Assembly: GCA_038240075.1 (NCBI GenBank)
Contig: JBBSEC010000007.1
Coordinates: forward strand, 1-64,000
DNA length: 64,000 nt
From: DATBAK01 sp038240075
GTDB taxonomy: Bacteria; Actinomycetota; Acidimicrobiia; IMCC26256; PALSA-610
Direction: 5' to 3'
Within the stretch, counting starts at the first letter, position 1; every line of letters begins with the position of its first letter. A program made the position numbers and the translations under genes. This document shows positions 48,370-57,156 of this stretch, one piece after another. The notes below the pieces were generated by a model. It was not told the DNA's origin and searched no databases. It saw nothing but the letters and a program-made list of their open reading frames with translations.

Positions 48370-50018
48370 TCGAGCCAGACGAGCACGGACTCCCAGGGTC
48401 CGAGCACGAGGTCGCCGTCGACGCGCAACCCGTCGCGCGAACGGTCGGTCCCGATGCGAACGAGACCGTTCACCGAGGCGAGCGTCGTTTCCCGATCCGA
48501 CATGTTGAGCGCGACGAACGTGCGCTCGCCGCGCCGGAAGATCCATCGTGAATCATCGGAACGCGGGTCGGTGCGGTAGTGGCCGCGCGCAAGGTCGGGG
48601 ATCGCGTCGCGCAGCGAGATCAGGTCGCGGGTGAGCGCGAGCGTCGCGATCGGGTCGTGGCGTTGGTCCGCGACGTTGCCCGACGCGATGTCGCCGAACG
48701 GCAGCCACGGCTCCACTCCCGGCTCCGTGAAGCCGGCTCCCGGCTCCCCCGTCCACGGCATCGGCGTGCGCTCCGGGTCGCGCCCGATGCGCCGACCGTG
48801 AATGAGCCCGACCGGATCGAGCACGCGGTCGGCCGGGACGTCGGTGTCGACCATGCCGATCTCGTCGCCGTAGTAGAGGAACGGGGTCCCTCGCAGCGCG
48901 AGCAGCATGAACAGCGCCGTGCGTGCCCGCTGCGGATCGTTGCCGGCCCACCGCGTGGGAAAGCGGTTGGTGTCGTGGTTGCCGCCCGTCCACACCGGCC
49001 AGCAGTCGTCGGGCAGCAGGCGTTCCGCCGACTCGACGGCCTGTCGGAGCGCACTCGCCGAGAGCTCCGAGTGCAGGAGCATGAAGTTGAACGCGAGATT
49101 CAACTCGTCGCCGTGGCCGTAGAACGACGCGAACAGCTCGGGCTCGAGCACGTAGGTCTCACCGACGAGGATGCGGTGCGGGTCGTACGAATCCGCGATC
49201 GCGCGCCACCGCCGCAGCACGTCGTGCACCTCGGGACGGCCCGCGTTGTACACCTGCCGTTGCCCCTGCATGCGCACGTACCAGTGGTCGTCGGCGGTCG
49301 CCGGCGGGTTGTCGCGCAGCAGCTTGTCCTTCACGATCATGTGGCAAACGTCGATGCGGAAGCCCGCCACGCCACGGTCGAACCAGAAGCGCAGGATCCG
49401 GTCGAACTCGTCGCGCACGTCGTCGTTCCACCAGTTGAGGTCGGGCTGCGACGCGAGGAAATGGTTGAGGTAGTACTGCCCGGTGGCGTCGTCGAAGGTC
49501 CACGCCGGTCGGCCGGGATGGAAGTTGTTGACCCAGTTGTTCGGCACCGAGCCGTCGGGCTTCGGATCGGCCCATACGTACCAATCGCGGTGCGCCGCGG
49601 TGCGCGACGAACGCGCGTCGATGAACCACGGGTGGCGATCGCTCGTGTGGTTGGGCACGAGGTCGAGCAGGATCCGGATGTTGCGGCGCGCGGCTTCTTC
49701 TACCAACGCTTCCGCGTCGGCCAGCGTGCCGAGCGGCGGGTTGACGCCGCAGTAGTCGGCAACGTCGTAGCCCCAGTCGTCGTCGGGTGAGACGTTGATC
49801 GGGTCGAGCCAGATGCCGTCGATGCCGAGCCACTGCAAGTGGTCGAGCCGCTCGATCACGCCCCGCAGATCGCCGATGCCGTCGGCGTTCGTGTCCATGT
49901 AGCTGCGCGGATAGATCTGGTAGAGCACACCGTCGCGCCACCACACCCGACCGGGCTCGTCACGGGGCATCTCGGGCATGGCCGCCGACGCTACCCGTTC
50001 ACGCATGTCCGGATGCAT
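48297..50018 (-). CDS. GH13 alpha-glucosidase / oligo-1,6-glucosidase-type enzyme
   Basis: A 573-residue alpha-amylase-superfamily enzyme. Region I LLDLVPNHTSDRHPWF, region II GFRIDVCHMI (catalytic Asp), region III ILVGETYV (catalytic Glu) and region IV TGGNHDTNR (transition-state Asp) are intact, and the N-terminal WWRDGVLYQIYPRSYMDTNA is characteristic. The IDVCHM after the nucleophile is unusual for amylases and closer to glucosidases/sucrose hydrolases. It is cytoplasmic. The start is ATG 50018, or ATG 49979 closer to the conserved core. It directly follows the exporter gene. Confidence 0.92.
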   Translation of the reverse strand: MHPDMRERVASAAMPEMPRDEPGRVWWRDGVLYQIYPRSYMDTNADGIGDLRGVIERLDHLQWLGIDGIWLDPINVSPDDDWGYDVADYCGVNPPLGTLADAEALVEEAARRNIRILLDLVPNHTSDRHPWFIDARSSRTAAHRDWYVWADPKPDGSVPNNWVNNFHPGRPAWTFDDATGQYYLNHFLASQPDLNWWNDDVRDEFDRILRFWFDRGVAGFRIDVCHMIVKDKLLRDNPPATADDHWYVRMQGQRQVYNAGRPEVHDVLRRWRAIADSYDPHRILVGETYVLEPELFASFYGHGDELNLAFNFMLLHSELSASALRQAVESAERLLPDDCWPVWTGGNHDTNRFPTRWAGNDPQRARTALFMLLALRGTPFLYYGDEIGMVDTDVPADRVLDPVGLIHGRRIGRDPERTPMPWTGEPGAGFTEPGVEPWLPFGDIASGNVADQRHDPIATLALTRDLISLRDAIPDLARGHYRTDPRSDDSRWIFRRGERTFVALNMSDRETTLASVNGLVRIGTDRSRDGLRVDGDLVLGPWESVLVWLDQAVGAVPDAKTAATGSTTSRPSA

Positions 50019-50026
50019 GTCCGGAT
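50003..50026 (+). repeat. 12-bp exact tandem repeat at the glucosidase start
   Basis: GCATGTCCGGAT occurs twice head-to-tail across the possible first codons of the glucosidase gene, creating alternative in-frame ATGs four codons apart. This is a likely slippage product. Confidence 0.6.
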
Positions 50027-50028
50027 GC

Positions 50029-53000
50029 CTATGCGGGCGCCTCGGCGGTGGTCACCGTCTCGCCCTCGGCCGCGGCCCACATCCGCCGGTAGAACGAGTC
50101 GTCGAGGAGCAACTCGTCGTGGCTCCCCGACTCCACCACCCGTCCCTCGTCGACCACGATGATCCGGTCGGCGAGCTTCGCGGTCTGCAGCCGGTGCGCG
50201 ATCAAAATCGTCGTGCGTCCGTGCGCGGCGACACCCCTCGCGGCCTGCACCTTCGCTTCGGTCTGCAGGTCGAGATTGGAAGTCGCCTCGTCGAGCAGGA
50301 GGATCGCGGGGTCGACGAGGTGTGCGCGCGCGAGGGCGATGAGCTGGCGCTGCCCGGACGACAACGAGCGGCCCCGTTCGCTCACCCACTGCAGGTAGCC
50401 ACCGGGGAGCGAGGCGATGAAGTCGTGCGCGCCGACTTCGCGCGCCGCGGCCTCGACCGCGGCGTCGGAGGCGCCTTCCCGGCCGTACGCGATGTTGTCG
50501 CGGATCGTGCCCGAGAACAGGAACGCCTCCTGCGGCACGACACCGAGCTGCTGATGGAACGCGACCGGGTCGTACTCGTCGATGGCGACGTCGTCAACGA
50601 GCACGCGACCCTCAGTCGGGTCGTAGAAGCGCGCGACCAGCTTCATCACCGTGCTCTTGCCGGCGCCGGTCTCGCCGACGAGCGCAACCGTCTCGCCGGG
50701 AGCGATCCGCAGATCGACACCGCGCAACGCCTCCTCGATCGCGCTCGAGTACTTGAAGTGCACGTTGTCGAGCACGACCTCGCCGGTGAGGCGGCCCGGA
50801 ACGATCGGGTCGGCCGGCACGGGCACCGTCGTCGGCGTCGCGAGCAGCTCGCCGATGCGCGAGATCGCGACACGCGCCTGCTGGTACGAATCGAACACCT
50901 GCGACAGCTGCTGGATCGGCGCGAAGAAGAGGTTCAAGAACAGCACGAACAGGATCAGGTCGGGGACCGAAAGCGAACCGTGGGCCACGAGCACGCTGCC
51001 CGCGCCGAGCACGACGCAGGTCGCGATGTCGGAGAGGAAGTCGACGAACGGGAAGTAGATCGCAACGAGGCGTTGCGCGTGCACGCGCGCGTCGCGATAG
51101 TCGGAGGCGATCTCCGTGAACACCTCCTGGTTCTTGCCTTCGCGCACGAACGCCTGCGAGACCCGCACTCCCGAGATCCCCTCTTGCAGGTTCGCGTTCA
51201 CGGCCGCGATGCGCTCGCGGGCGGCCTCGTACGCACGCGTCGACGCGGAGCGGAACCAGACCGTCGCGACCACGAGCGGCGGAACGATCGTTGCGGTCAC
51301 GAGCGCGAGCTTCGGGTTGACGAACGCGAGACCGACTCCCACGCCGACGAACGTGACCAGGTTCACGAGCGCGTTCACCAAGCCGTTCTGCAGCAGCTGC
51401 GAGAGCGCGTCGATGTCGGTGGTCATGCGGGTCATGATCCGGCCCGCCATCTCGTGTTCGTAGTAGTCGACCCCGAGCCGTTGGAGTTGCGCGAACACCT
51501 TGATGCGCAGCGCGTGCAGCATCCGTTCGGAGACGCGGCCCATCACGCGCGTCTCCGACCACATCAGCCACCAGTCGACGAGCGTGACCGCGAAGAACAC
51601 TCCGGTCGCGGCCCAGAGCTGGCTCGCGACAATGTGGTTGCCCTTGCCTTCGATGCCGTACCGCACCAGAACCGGCCCGAGGAGCGTGCAGATCGCGTCG
51701 GCGGCGACGAGCACGAGCCCGATCGTCAACCAGCCCCGATAACGGCGGATGAAGTGGAGGAACTTGAAGTCGGGTGACTCCCGGCTCTCGAACGCGGCGT
51801 CGACGTCCGGATCCGCGGTTGCCGGTCCGAGCGCGTCGACCCGGGCGAGCAGCTCGGGCGTCGGGGCGAGCGCGCCACCCCAATTGGCACCGCCGCCCGT
51901 CGCGCCACCGCCGCCGGCGACACGGACCGCGGCACTCGGGCTCGCGGTTCGGACGCGCTCGGCGATCTGCGCGTCGCGGATCTCTTCGTCGGCGAGCCCC
52001 CGCCACGCCGACGGCGTGATCCCGTCGACCTGCTGATCGTCGACGGCAACCACCGTGGGTTCGAGACCTTCGGCGTCGCCGCCCGGCCCCGACAGCAGCA
52101 TCCGGTAGAGGTGACACCGCTGCCAGAGCTCGTCGTGCGTGCCCGCGTCGAGCACCGCGCCCTCGTCCATCACCACGATGCGGTCGGCGAGTGAGAGCGA
52201 CGACCTCCGGTGTGCGACCAAGATCGTCGTGCGCGTGCTCGCGATGCGGCGCAACGTCGCGTGGATCTCTTCCTCGACGCGGGAGTCGATCGACGAGGTC
52301 GCGTCGTCGAGCAGCAGGATCTTCGGGTCCGACAACAAGGCCCGCGCGAGTGCGACCCTCTGCCGCTGGCCACCCGACAGCGTGAGGCCCTGTTCGCCGA
52401 CCACCGTCTCGTACCCGTTGGGGAGGTGCAGGATGAACTCGTGCGCTTCGGCCGCGCGGGCCGCGGCCTCGATCTCGTCCTTCGTCGCGTCGGGGCGCCC
52501 GAACCCGATGTTGGCCGTGATCGAATCCGAGAACAGGAACGAGTCCTCGAACACCACGCCGATGTTGTGGCGCAGCGAATCGAGGTGCACGTCGCGTACG
52601 TCGGTGTCGTCGATGGTGATGCGGCCCGAGTGCACGTCGTAGAAGCGCGGCAGCATCAGCGCGACCGTCGACTTCCCCGACCCGGAGCTCCCGACGAGCG
52701 CGACTGTCTCACCGGGCGCCACGGTGAGATCGAAGTCGCGCAGCACGGGATCGGCCTTCGTGTAGCCGAACGTCACGTGTTCGAAGCGCACGGCTCCGTG
52801 CGGAACCTGAAGGTCGGTCGCGTGGGGCGCGTCCTGCACCATCGGGGTGGAGTCGAGGAGGTCGTAGATGCGTTCGGCGCCGGCGCGCGCGAGCTGGCCG
52901 ACGGTGAGGATCGCCGCCAGCTGGCGGATCGGCGGTGTGATCAGAAGCATGTACGTGGAGAACGCGAGGAACGTGCCGAGGGTGATGCGACCGTGCAGCA

Positions 53001-53838
53001 CGAGCCACCCCCCGAGCGCGAGTACCGCGACCTGACCGAACGCCGGAATCGCCTGCATCGCGGGCTGTAAGCGCGCGGTGATGTTCACCAGGCGGACACG
53101 CGAGGCGAACATCGAGCGCGAGCGGTCGGTCAAACGGTCGAGCTCGCGGGACTCCTGGCCGAAACCCTTCACCACGCGCACGCCGGTGACGTCTTCCTCG
53201 ACCACGTTGGCGACGTCGCCGGCCTTCTGCTGCGCGTCCCAGCTCGCCGGGAACACCGACGTCCGGAGCTTCATCGCGGTGAACAGCAGCGCCGGGCCGA
53301 CGGCGAGCATCACCAACGAGAGCAGCGGCGAGAGCCAGAACATCGCGCCGAGCGACACCACGAACAGCAAGATGTTGGCCACGCCGATCGGCATGAACTG
53401 CAGGAAACCCTGGATCAACGCGACGTCGGACGACGCGCGACTCACGAGCTGGCCCGTCGCGAGCTCGTCGTGGCGTGCGAAGTCGAGCCGTTGGAGCTGG
53501 GCGAAGATCGCGGTGCGCAGGTCGTGCTGCACGTCGAGCGCGATACGGCCACCCCGGAAGCGACGGAAGTACGCACACACAAACGTGAGCACACCCATCA
53601 CGATCATCAAGGTGAGCCACGGCGCGAGGGGCTTGCCCGGGATCAGCTGACCCTGCGCGTTGTGATGACGGGTGATCACGTCGTCGACGACGACCTTCTG
53701 CACCACGGGCAGCAGCGACTGGATCAGCTGGCCGCCGATCGCAACGCCGAACGCGATGTACGCGTTCTTCTTGTGCGGCGCCATGTAGCCGACCAGGCGG
53801 CGGATCCACCCTTGCGTCTTTGCGGGCGTCTCGCTCAT
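50029..53838 (-). CDS. Single-chain double ABC exporter (TMD-NBD-TMD-NBD)
   Basis: A 1,269-residue fusion of two half-exporters. Half 1: six-helix membrane domain, Walker A GSSGSGKSTV, signature LSGGQRQRVALARALL, Walker B ILLLDDATSSID, with Asp replacing the catalytic Glu. Half 2 (from about residue 700): Walker A GETGAGKSTV, signature LSSGQRQLIALARAHL, Walker B ILLLDEATSNLD with the catalytic Glu. So one ATP site is degenerate, as in heterodimeric exporters such as TM287/288, but fused in one chain. A Gly-rich linker (GGGGATGGGANWGG) joins the halves. It is likely a multidrug or lipid exporter, coupled to MarR by ATGA. Confidence 0.93.
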   Translation of the reverse strand: MSETPAKTQGWIRRLVGYMAPHKKNAYIAFGVAIGGQLIQSLLPVVQKVVVDDVITRHHNAQGQLIPGKPLAPWLTLMIVMGVLTFVCAYFRRFRGGRIALDVQHDLRTAIFAQLQRLDFARHDELATGQLVSRASSDVALIQGFLQFMPIGVANILLFVVSLGAMFWLSPLLSLVMLAVGPALLFTAMKLRTSVFPASWDAQQKAGDVANVVEEDVTGVRVVKGFGQESRELDRLTDRSRSMFASRVRLVNITARLQPAMQAIPAFGQVAVLALGGWLVLHGRITLGTFLAFSTYMLLITPPIRQLAAILTVGQLARAGAERIYDLLDSTPMVQDAPHATDLQVPHGAVRFEHVTFGYTKADPVLRDFDLTVAPGETVALVGSSGSGKSTVALMLPRFYDVHSGRITIDDTDVRDVHLDSLRHNIGVVFEDSFLFSDSITANIGFGRPDATKDEIEAAARAAEAHEFILHLPNGYETVVGEQGLTLSGGQRQRVALARALLSDPKILLLDDATSSIDSRVEEEIHATLRRIASTRTTILVAHRRSSLSLADRIVVMDEGAVLDAGTHDELWQRCHLYRMLLSGPGGDAEGLEPTVVAVDDQQVDGITPSAWRGLADEEIRDAQIAERVRTASPSAAVRVAGGGGATGGGANWGGALAPTPELLARVDALGPATADPDVDAAFESRESPDFKFLHFIRRYRGWLTIGLVLVAADAICTLLGPVLVRYGIEGKGNHIVASQLWAATGVFFAVTLVDWWLMWSETRVMGRVSERMLHALRIKVFAQLQRLGVDYYEHEMAGRIMTRMTTDIDALSQLLQNGLVNALVNLVTFVGVGVGLAFVNPKLALVTATIVPPLVVATVWFRSASTRAYEAARERIAAVNANLQEGISGVRVSQAFVREGKNQEVFTEIASDYRDARVHAQRLVAIYFPFVDFLSDIATCVVLGAGSVLVAHGSLSVPDLILFVLFLNLFFAPIQQLSQVFDSYQQARVAISRIGELLATPTTVPVPADPIVPGRLTGEVVLDNVHFKYSSAIEEALRGVDLRIAPGETVALVGETGAGKSTVMKLVARFYDPTEGRVLVDDVAIDEYDPVAFHQQLGVVPQEAFLFSGTIRDNIAYGREGASDAAVEAAAREVGAHDFIASLPGGYLQWVSERGRSLSSGQRQLIALARAHLVDPAILLLDEATSNLDLQTEAKVQAARGVAAHGRTTILIAHRLQTAKLADRIIVVDEGRVVESGSHDELLLDDSFYRRMWAAAEGETVTTAEAPA

Positions 53839-54272
53839 CGACGCGCCGCCAACGTCGCATCGAGCCGGGCCTGCAGCTCCGAACGCATTGCCGCCTCGAT
53901 CTCGGCCAACCCGCGCACGAACGCGTCGCGGTCGGAGACGGCACCCAGCAGCTGCTCGAGCCGGGCGCTCATCGCGTCCTCGGCCGTCTTCAAGCGGTCC
54001 CGGCCTTCCGGGGTGACAACGATGCTCGCCGAGCGCCGGTCGCCGGGAACCGCCTCCCGCAGGAGGTACCCGCGGTCGACGAGGCCGTCGACCACCGCGG
54101 TCACGGTTGGCTTGCGCACCGCCAACCGCTCGGCGAGCTTCGACGCCCGGGCGTCACCCGACGCCACCATGGCCAGGATCCGGTACTGGGCCAGGGTCAG
54201 GTCGGCGCACGACCGCTCGAGCGCCCGCCCGAGCATGGCCATCGTCCGGCTCGCTTCGCGGAGCTCATCCAT
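53835..54272 (-). CDS. MarR-family transcriptional regulator
   Basis: A 145-residue winged-HTH dimer. LTLAQYRILAMVASGDARAS, KLAERLAVRKPTVTAVVDGL, VDRGYLLREAVPGDRRSASI (wing with DxR) and VTPEGRDRL are the canonical elements. It overlaps the exporter start (ATGA) and so probably represses its own gene and the exporter until a ligand binds. The palindromes and -10 box just upstream support autoregulation. Confidence 0.93.
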   Translation of the reverse strand: MDELREASRTMAMLGRALERSCADLTLAQYRILAMVASGDARASKLAERLAVRKPTVTAVVDGLVDRGYLLREAVPGDRRSASIVVTPEGRDRLKTAEDAMSARLEQLLGAVSDRDAFVRGLAEIEAAMRSELQARLDATLAARR

Positions 54273-54281
54273 CAGACCGTG

Positions 54282-54323
54282 AGGATACCGAACAGTTCGA
54301 TGATCGAACCACTTCGATTCGAA
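54282..54323 (-). promoter_or_regulatory. MarR promoter and operator palindromes
   Basis: On the minus strand a TATCCT -10 box (plus positions 54282-54287) lies 9 bases before the MarR ATG, consistent with a leaderless transcript. Just upstream are GTTCGAT-g-ATCGAAC (54295-54309) and TTCGA-t-TCGAA (54313-54323), both perfect palindromes sited between or over the -10 and -35 positions, as expected for a repressor. Confidence 0.7.
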
Positions 54324-54398
54324 CTGATCGAGTTGGGTGACGCGGAACGTCGCCTGGATCGATCAGTTGCGCCGCGGCCCTGGTCGGAGGCGGTTGGT

Positions 54399-54800
54399 TC
54401 AGGGACGGTCGTGGTGGCAGACGGCCTCCAGCATGAACCCGTCGGGGTCGAGCCAGAAGGTCGCGTAGTAGGGCTGCGGGTACTCGGGGAAGGTGCGCGG
54501 CGCGTGGACCACGGTCGAGCCGAGCTCACGCACCAACGCGTGGATCGCGTCGACGGCCGACCGGGTGCGCAGCATGAAGGCGAGGTGCTGCAGGCCGGCC
54601 CGGTCGCGCGCGTACCCGCCGCCCTCGAGCGCCGGGTAGACGAACACGTACGTGCCCGGCCGGCCTCCCGCCGGCCGGTACGCGAACTGGTCGGCCTCCG
54701 AGAGGAACGACTCGAAGTCGAGCGCGGGCATGAGCCGGTCGTAATACGCGCGCGCGACCTCGAGGTCGCGGACGTTGAGACCGAGGTGGCCGATGGGCAT
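54399..54800 (-). CDS. VOC (glyoxalase/bleomycin-resistance) family protein
   Basis: A 133-residue vicinal-oxygen-chelate protein with two beta-alpha-beta-beta-beta modules: IGHLGLNVRDLEVARAYYDR and LQHLAFMLRTRSAVDAIHAL, ending TFWLDPDGFMLEAVCHHDRP. The metal ligands are H in GHLGL, H in LQHLA and E in LEAV. The substrate is unknown. It is a single gene, transcribed toward the MarR gene but 125 bases before it. Confidence 0.9.
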   Translation of the reverse strand: MPIGHLGLNVRDLEVARAYYDRLMPALDFESFLSEADQFAYRPAGGRPGTYVFVYPALEGGGYARDRAGLQHLAFMLRTRSAVDAIHALVRELGSTVVHAPRTFPEYPQPYYATFWLDPDGFMLEAVCHHDRP

Positions 54801-54940
54801 CGACTCAGCCCTTCCGTTTCCGCGGCCCGGGACAATTCGCCGTCGCCGGCGTCCGCACGTACGCGAAGATCCGTTCGATCCTCTGACCCATCACCGCGAC
54901 CCTATCGAGCACCGTCCGACCACTCACGCGGGGAGTTCCG

Positions 54941-55750
54941 GTGAACGAGCCCACCACTCAGTACACACACGGGCATCACGAGAGCGTGCTGCGGTCGCAT
55001 CGTTGGCGCACCGCAGAGAACTCGGCGGCGTACCTGCTCGGCGCGCTGCGACCGGGCCTCGACCTGCTCGACGTCGGCTGCGGGCCGGGCAACATCACCA
55101 TCGATCTCGCGAGCCGCGTGCGCCCGGGCCGGGTCGTCGGGGTCGACGCCGCGGCCTCGGTCGTCGATGCCGCGCAAACCGCGGCGACCGAGCAGGGTGT
55201 GACGGGTGTCGAGTTCGAAGTCGCCGACGTGTACGAGCTGCCGTTTGCCGACGGCTCCTTCGATGTCGTGCACGCGCATCAAGTGCTGCAACACCTCGGC
55301 GACCCGGTCGGCGCGCTCCGGCAGATGCGCAGGGTCTGTCGCGCCGGCGGCGTCGTCGCAGTGCGCGACGGCGACTACGAGGCGTTCACCTGGTACCCGC
55401 ACAACGCGGGGCTCACGCGCTGGCTCGCGTTGTACCGGGCGATCGCGCGCGGCAACCGGGGCGAGCCCGACGCGGGCCGCTTCCTGCTGGCGTGGGCCCA
55501 CGAAGCCGGCTTCTCCGAAGTCACACCGTCGGCATCGGTGTGGTGCTTCGCGACGCCCACGGATCGCGCGTGGTGGGGCGGACTCTGGGCCGACCGCGTG
55601 ACGGTGTCGTCGCTCGGCGAACAGATCGTGGAACGCGAACTCGCGACGCGCGCCGAGCTCGACGAGATCGCAGCCGAGTGGCGACGGTGGGCCGACGACC
55701 CCGACGGATGGTTCGCCGTGCTCCACGGCGAGATCCTCTGCCGGCCGTAG
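54941..55750 (+). CDS. Class I SAM-dependent methyltransferase
   Basis: A 269-residue Methyltransf_11-type enzyme: LDLLDVGCGPGNITIDLASR (motif I), VVGVDAAASVVDAAQ, ADVYELPFADGSFDVVHAHQ, then LRQMRRVCRAGGVVAVRDGD. A characteristic N-terminal HHESVLRSHRWRTAENSAAY is shared with many actinobacterial small-molecule methyltransferases. GTG 54941 has a GGGGAG ribosome site. The substrate is unknown. Confidence 0.92.
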   Translation: MNEPTTQYTHGHHESVLRSHRWRTAENSAAYLLGALRPGLDLLDVGCGPGNITIDLASRVRPGRVVGVDAAASVVDAAQTAATEQGVTGVEFEVADVYELPFADGSFDVVHAHQVLQHLGDPVGALRQMRRVCRAGGVVAVRDGDYEAFTWYPHNAGLTRWLALYRAIARGNRGEPDAGRFLLAWAHEAGFSEVTPSASVWCFATPTDRAWWGGLWADRVTVSSLGEQIVERELATRAELDEIAAEWRRWADDPDGWFAVLHGEILCRP

Positions 55751-55762
55751 ACCGGCGAGCAG

Positions 55763-56389
55763 TTACGCCGACGCGCGCGCCCGCAACGTCTCGACGCCCG
55801 GTCCCGTGCACTCGTCGAGCGCCTTCTCGCGTCCCACCATCGCGAGGATCAACGCCATCGCGGGTCCCGAGACCTCGGGCCCCTCACCGGTCGACCAGTC
55901 GACGTCGGTCGCGGTGAGCTTCAGCCCGGCAATGCGCTTCTTCGCGCGTAGCGGCGCGCCCGTCTTCTTGTAGAGCTCGGCGAGCGTGGTCAGGTGCTCG
56001 GCCGGGTGTTCGCCCTTGGCCCCGAGCGAACGGCGGATGTCTTCGCCGTGCACCATCACCTCACCCAGTGCCACGTACTTCGGCCCCGGTGGGGTGCGCG
56101 TGCTCGTGATGATGCCGGCGAAGCGTTGCTCGACCTCGGCCGGAGTGCCCGCGGCGAACGCGCGCAGGTCCTTGTCGACGAACGCATCGAAGCTGAAGCC
56201 CGTCTTGGCGATGCCGGAGAAGAAGTGGGGCGCGGTGATGTTCGCGGCGGCGACGAGATGGCCCGTCACCTGCTGCACGTTCCACTTGTCGCACCAGGTC
56301 GGTGCGGCCCACTGCTCGGGCGTCAGCGTACCGAGGAACTCCGCGAGCGAACCGCGTTCGGCATGGATCATCGGCATGAGGTCGGCCAT
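55763..56389 (-). CDS. Maleylpyruvate-isomerase-family mycothiol-dependent enzyme
   Basis: A 208-residue DinB-fold protein of the MDMPI N-terminal family. LAEFLGTLTPEQWAAPTWCD and KWNVQQVTGHLVAAANITAP give the first helices with the metal His; VALGEVMVHGEDIRRSLGAK carries the H-x-x-D-I-R motif that completes the metal site. Relatives use mycothiol for isomerisation or detoxification. ATG 56389 has AGGAG 6 bases before it. It follows the related TIGR03086 gene in the same direction. Confidence 0.88.
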   Translation of the reverse strand: MADLMPMIHAERGSLAEFLGTLTPEQWAAPTWCDKWNVQQVTGHLVAAANITAPHFFSGIAKTGFSFDAFVDKDLRAFAAGTPAEVEQRFAGIITSTRTPPGPKYVALGEVMVHGEDIRRSLGAKGEHPAEHLTTLAELYKKTGAPLRAKKRIAGLKLTATDVDWSTGEGPEVSGPAMALILAMVGREKALDECTGPGVETLRARASA

Positions 56390-56426
56390 GAAGTGCTCCT
56401 TGCGGGAAGAAGAGTGAGAAGAGGTT

Positions 56427-56990
56427 TCAGACCGTCCGGCCGAGGAAGGCCGCGAGCGCGTCGGCGGGATGCGCGGTCGCGGGCGCGTCGGCCACAGGAC
56501 CGAACGCGGCCTTGCCGTCAGGACCGCGCAACGTGTCCGGGAGCAGCGCACGCGCTCGCTCCAGCAACTGCGTCGCGAGATCCCCATCGAGGTCGCTCGA
56601 CTGTCCCGTCGCGCGTGCGAGGTCCCAACCGTGACTGAACGCGTCGGTCGCCGCGATGTTGATGAACACCGACACCGGCAGCGTCCCGAACGGCAGCGTG
56701 ACCATGCGCTCGAAGGCACCCGGAGCCGCGAACGCCGCCACGGCCTGCACGGTGCCGTCGTCGTAGCTCGCGACGATGTCGCCGGTCGCGTAGTCGGACG
56801 CCCCCCGCTCGGGATGCACGCCGTCGTTCACGGAGGCGGCGAAGTAGAACGGTCCGCCCACCATGTGATTGATGAGCGCGCGCACGTCCCACGACGCGCA
56901 CGGCGTCGTGAGCGCGAGCTGGTCCGGTGTCACGTTGACGAGCACCGATCGGCTACTGGCGAACGCGCGCTCGAGCATCTCCGTCGTCAT
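56427..56990 (-). CDS. TIGR03086-family DinB-fold metal protein
   Basis: A 187-residue protein of the TIGR03086 group: LVNVTPDQLALTTPCASWDV, RALINHMVGGPFYFAASVND (metal His), then VFINIAATDAFSHGWDLARA, where the D-x-x-x-H-x-W-D-L motif supplies the other ligands. The C-terminus AAFGPVADAPATAHPADALA is family-typical. It is probably a thiol-dependent transferase; the substrate is unknown. The start ATG 56990 is preferred over ATG 57005 because the GGGGAGG between them is a good ribosome site. It likely forms an operon with the MDMPI-like gene 38 bases downstream. Confidence 0.88.
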   Translation of the reverse strand: MTTEMLERAFASSRSVLVNVTPDQLALTTPCASWDVRALINHMVGGPFYFAASVNDGVHPERGASDYATGDIVASYDDGTVQAVAAFAAPGAFERMVTLPFGTLPVSVFINIAATDAFSHGWDLARATGQSSDLDGDLATQLLERARALLPDTLRGPDGKAAFGPVADAPATAHPADALAAFLGRTV

Positions 56991-57156
56991 CTTCGGCCTC
57001 CCCATAAGCGTAAGCGGACGCTAACACAAGGCGGAGCTCGATCCAAGACGGTCGGCTCCAGAGTTGATCCGCGCACCGCCGCCCGGCGAATAGCGACTGA
57101 TCGTCGGGCGCATGCGGATGCGACCGAACGCACTGTCCGATTCAAGGGGGGATCTG

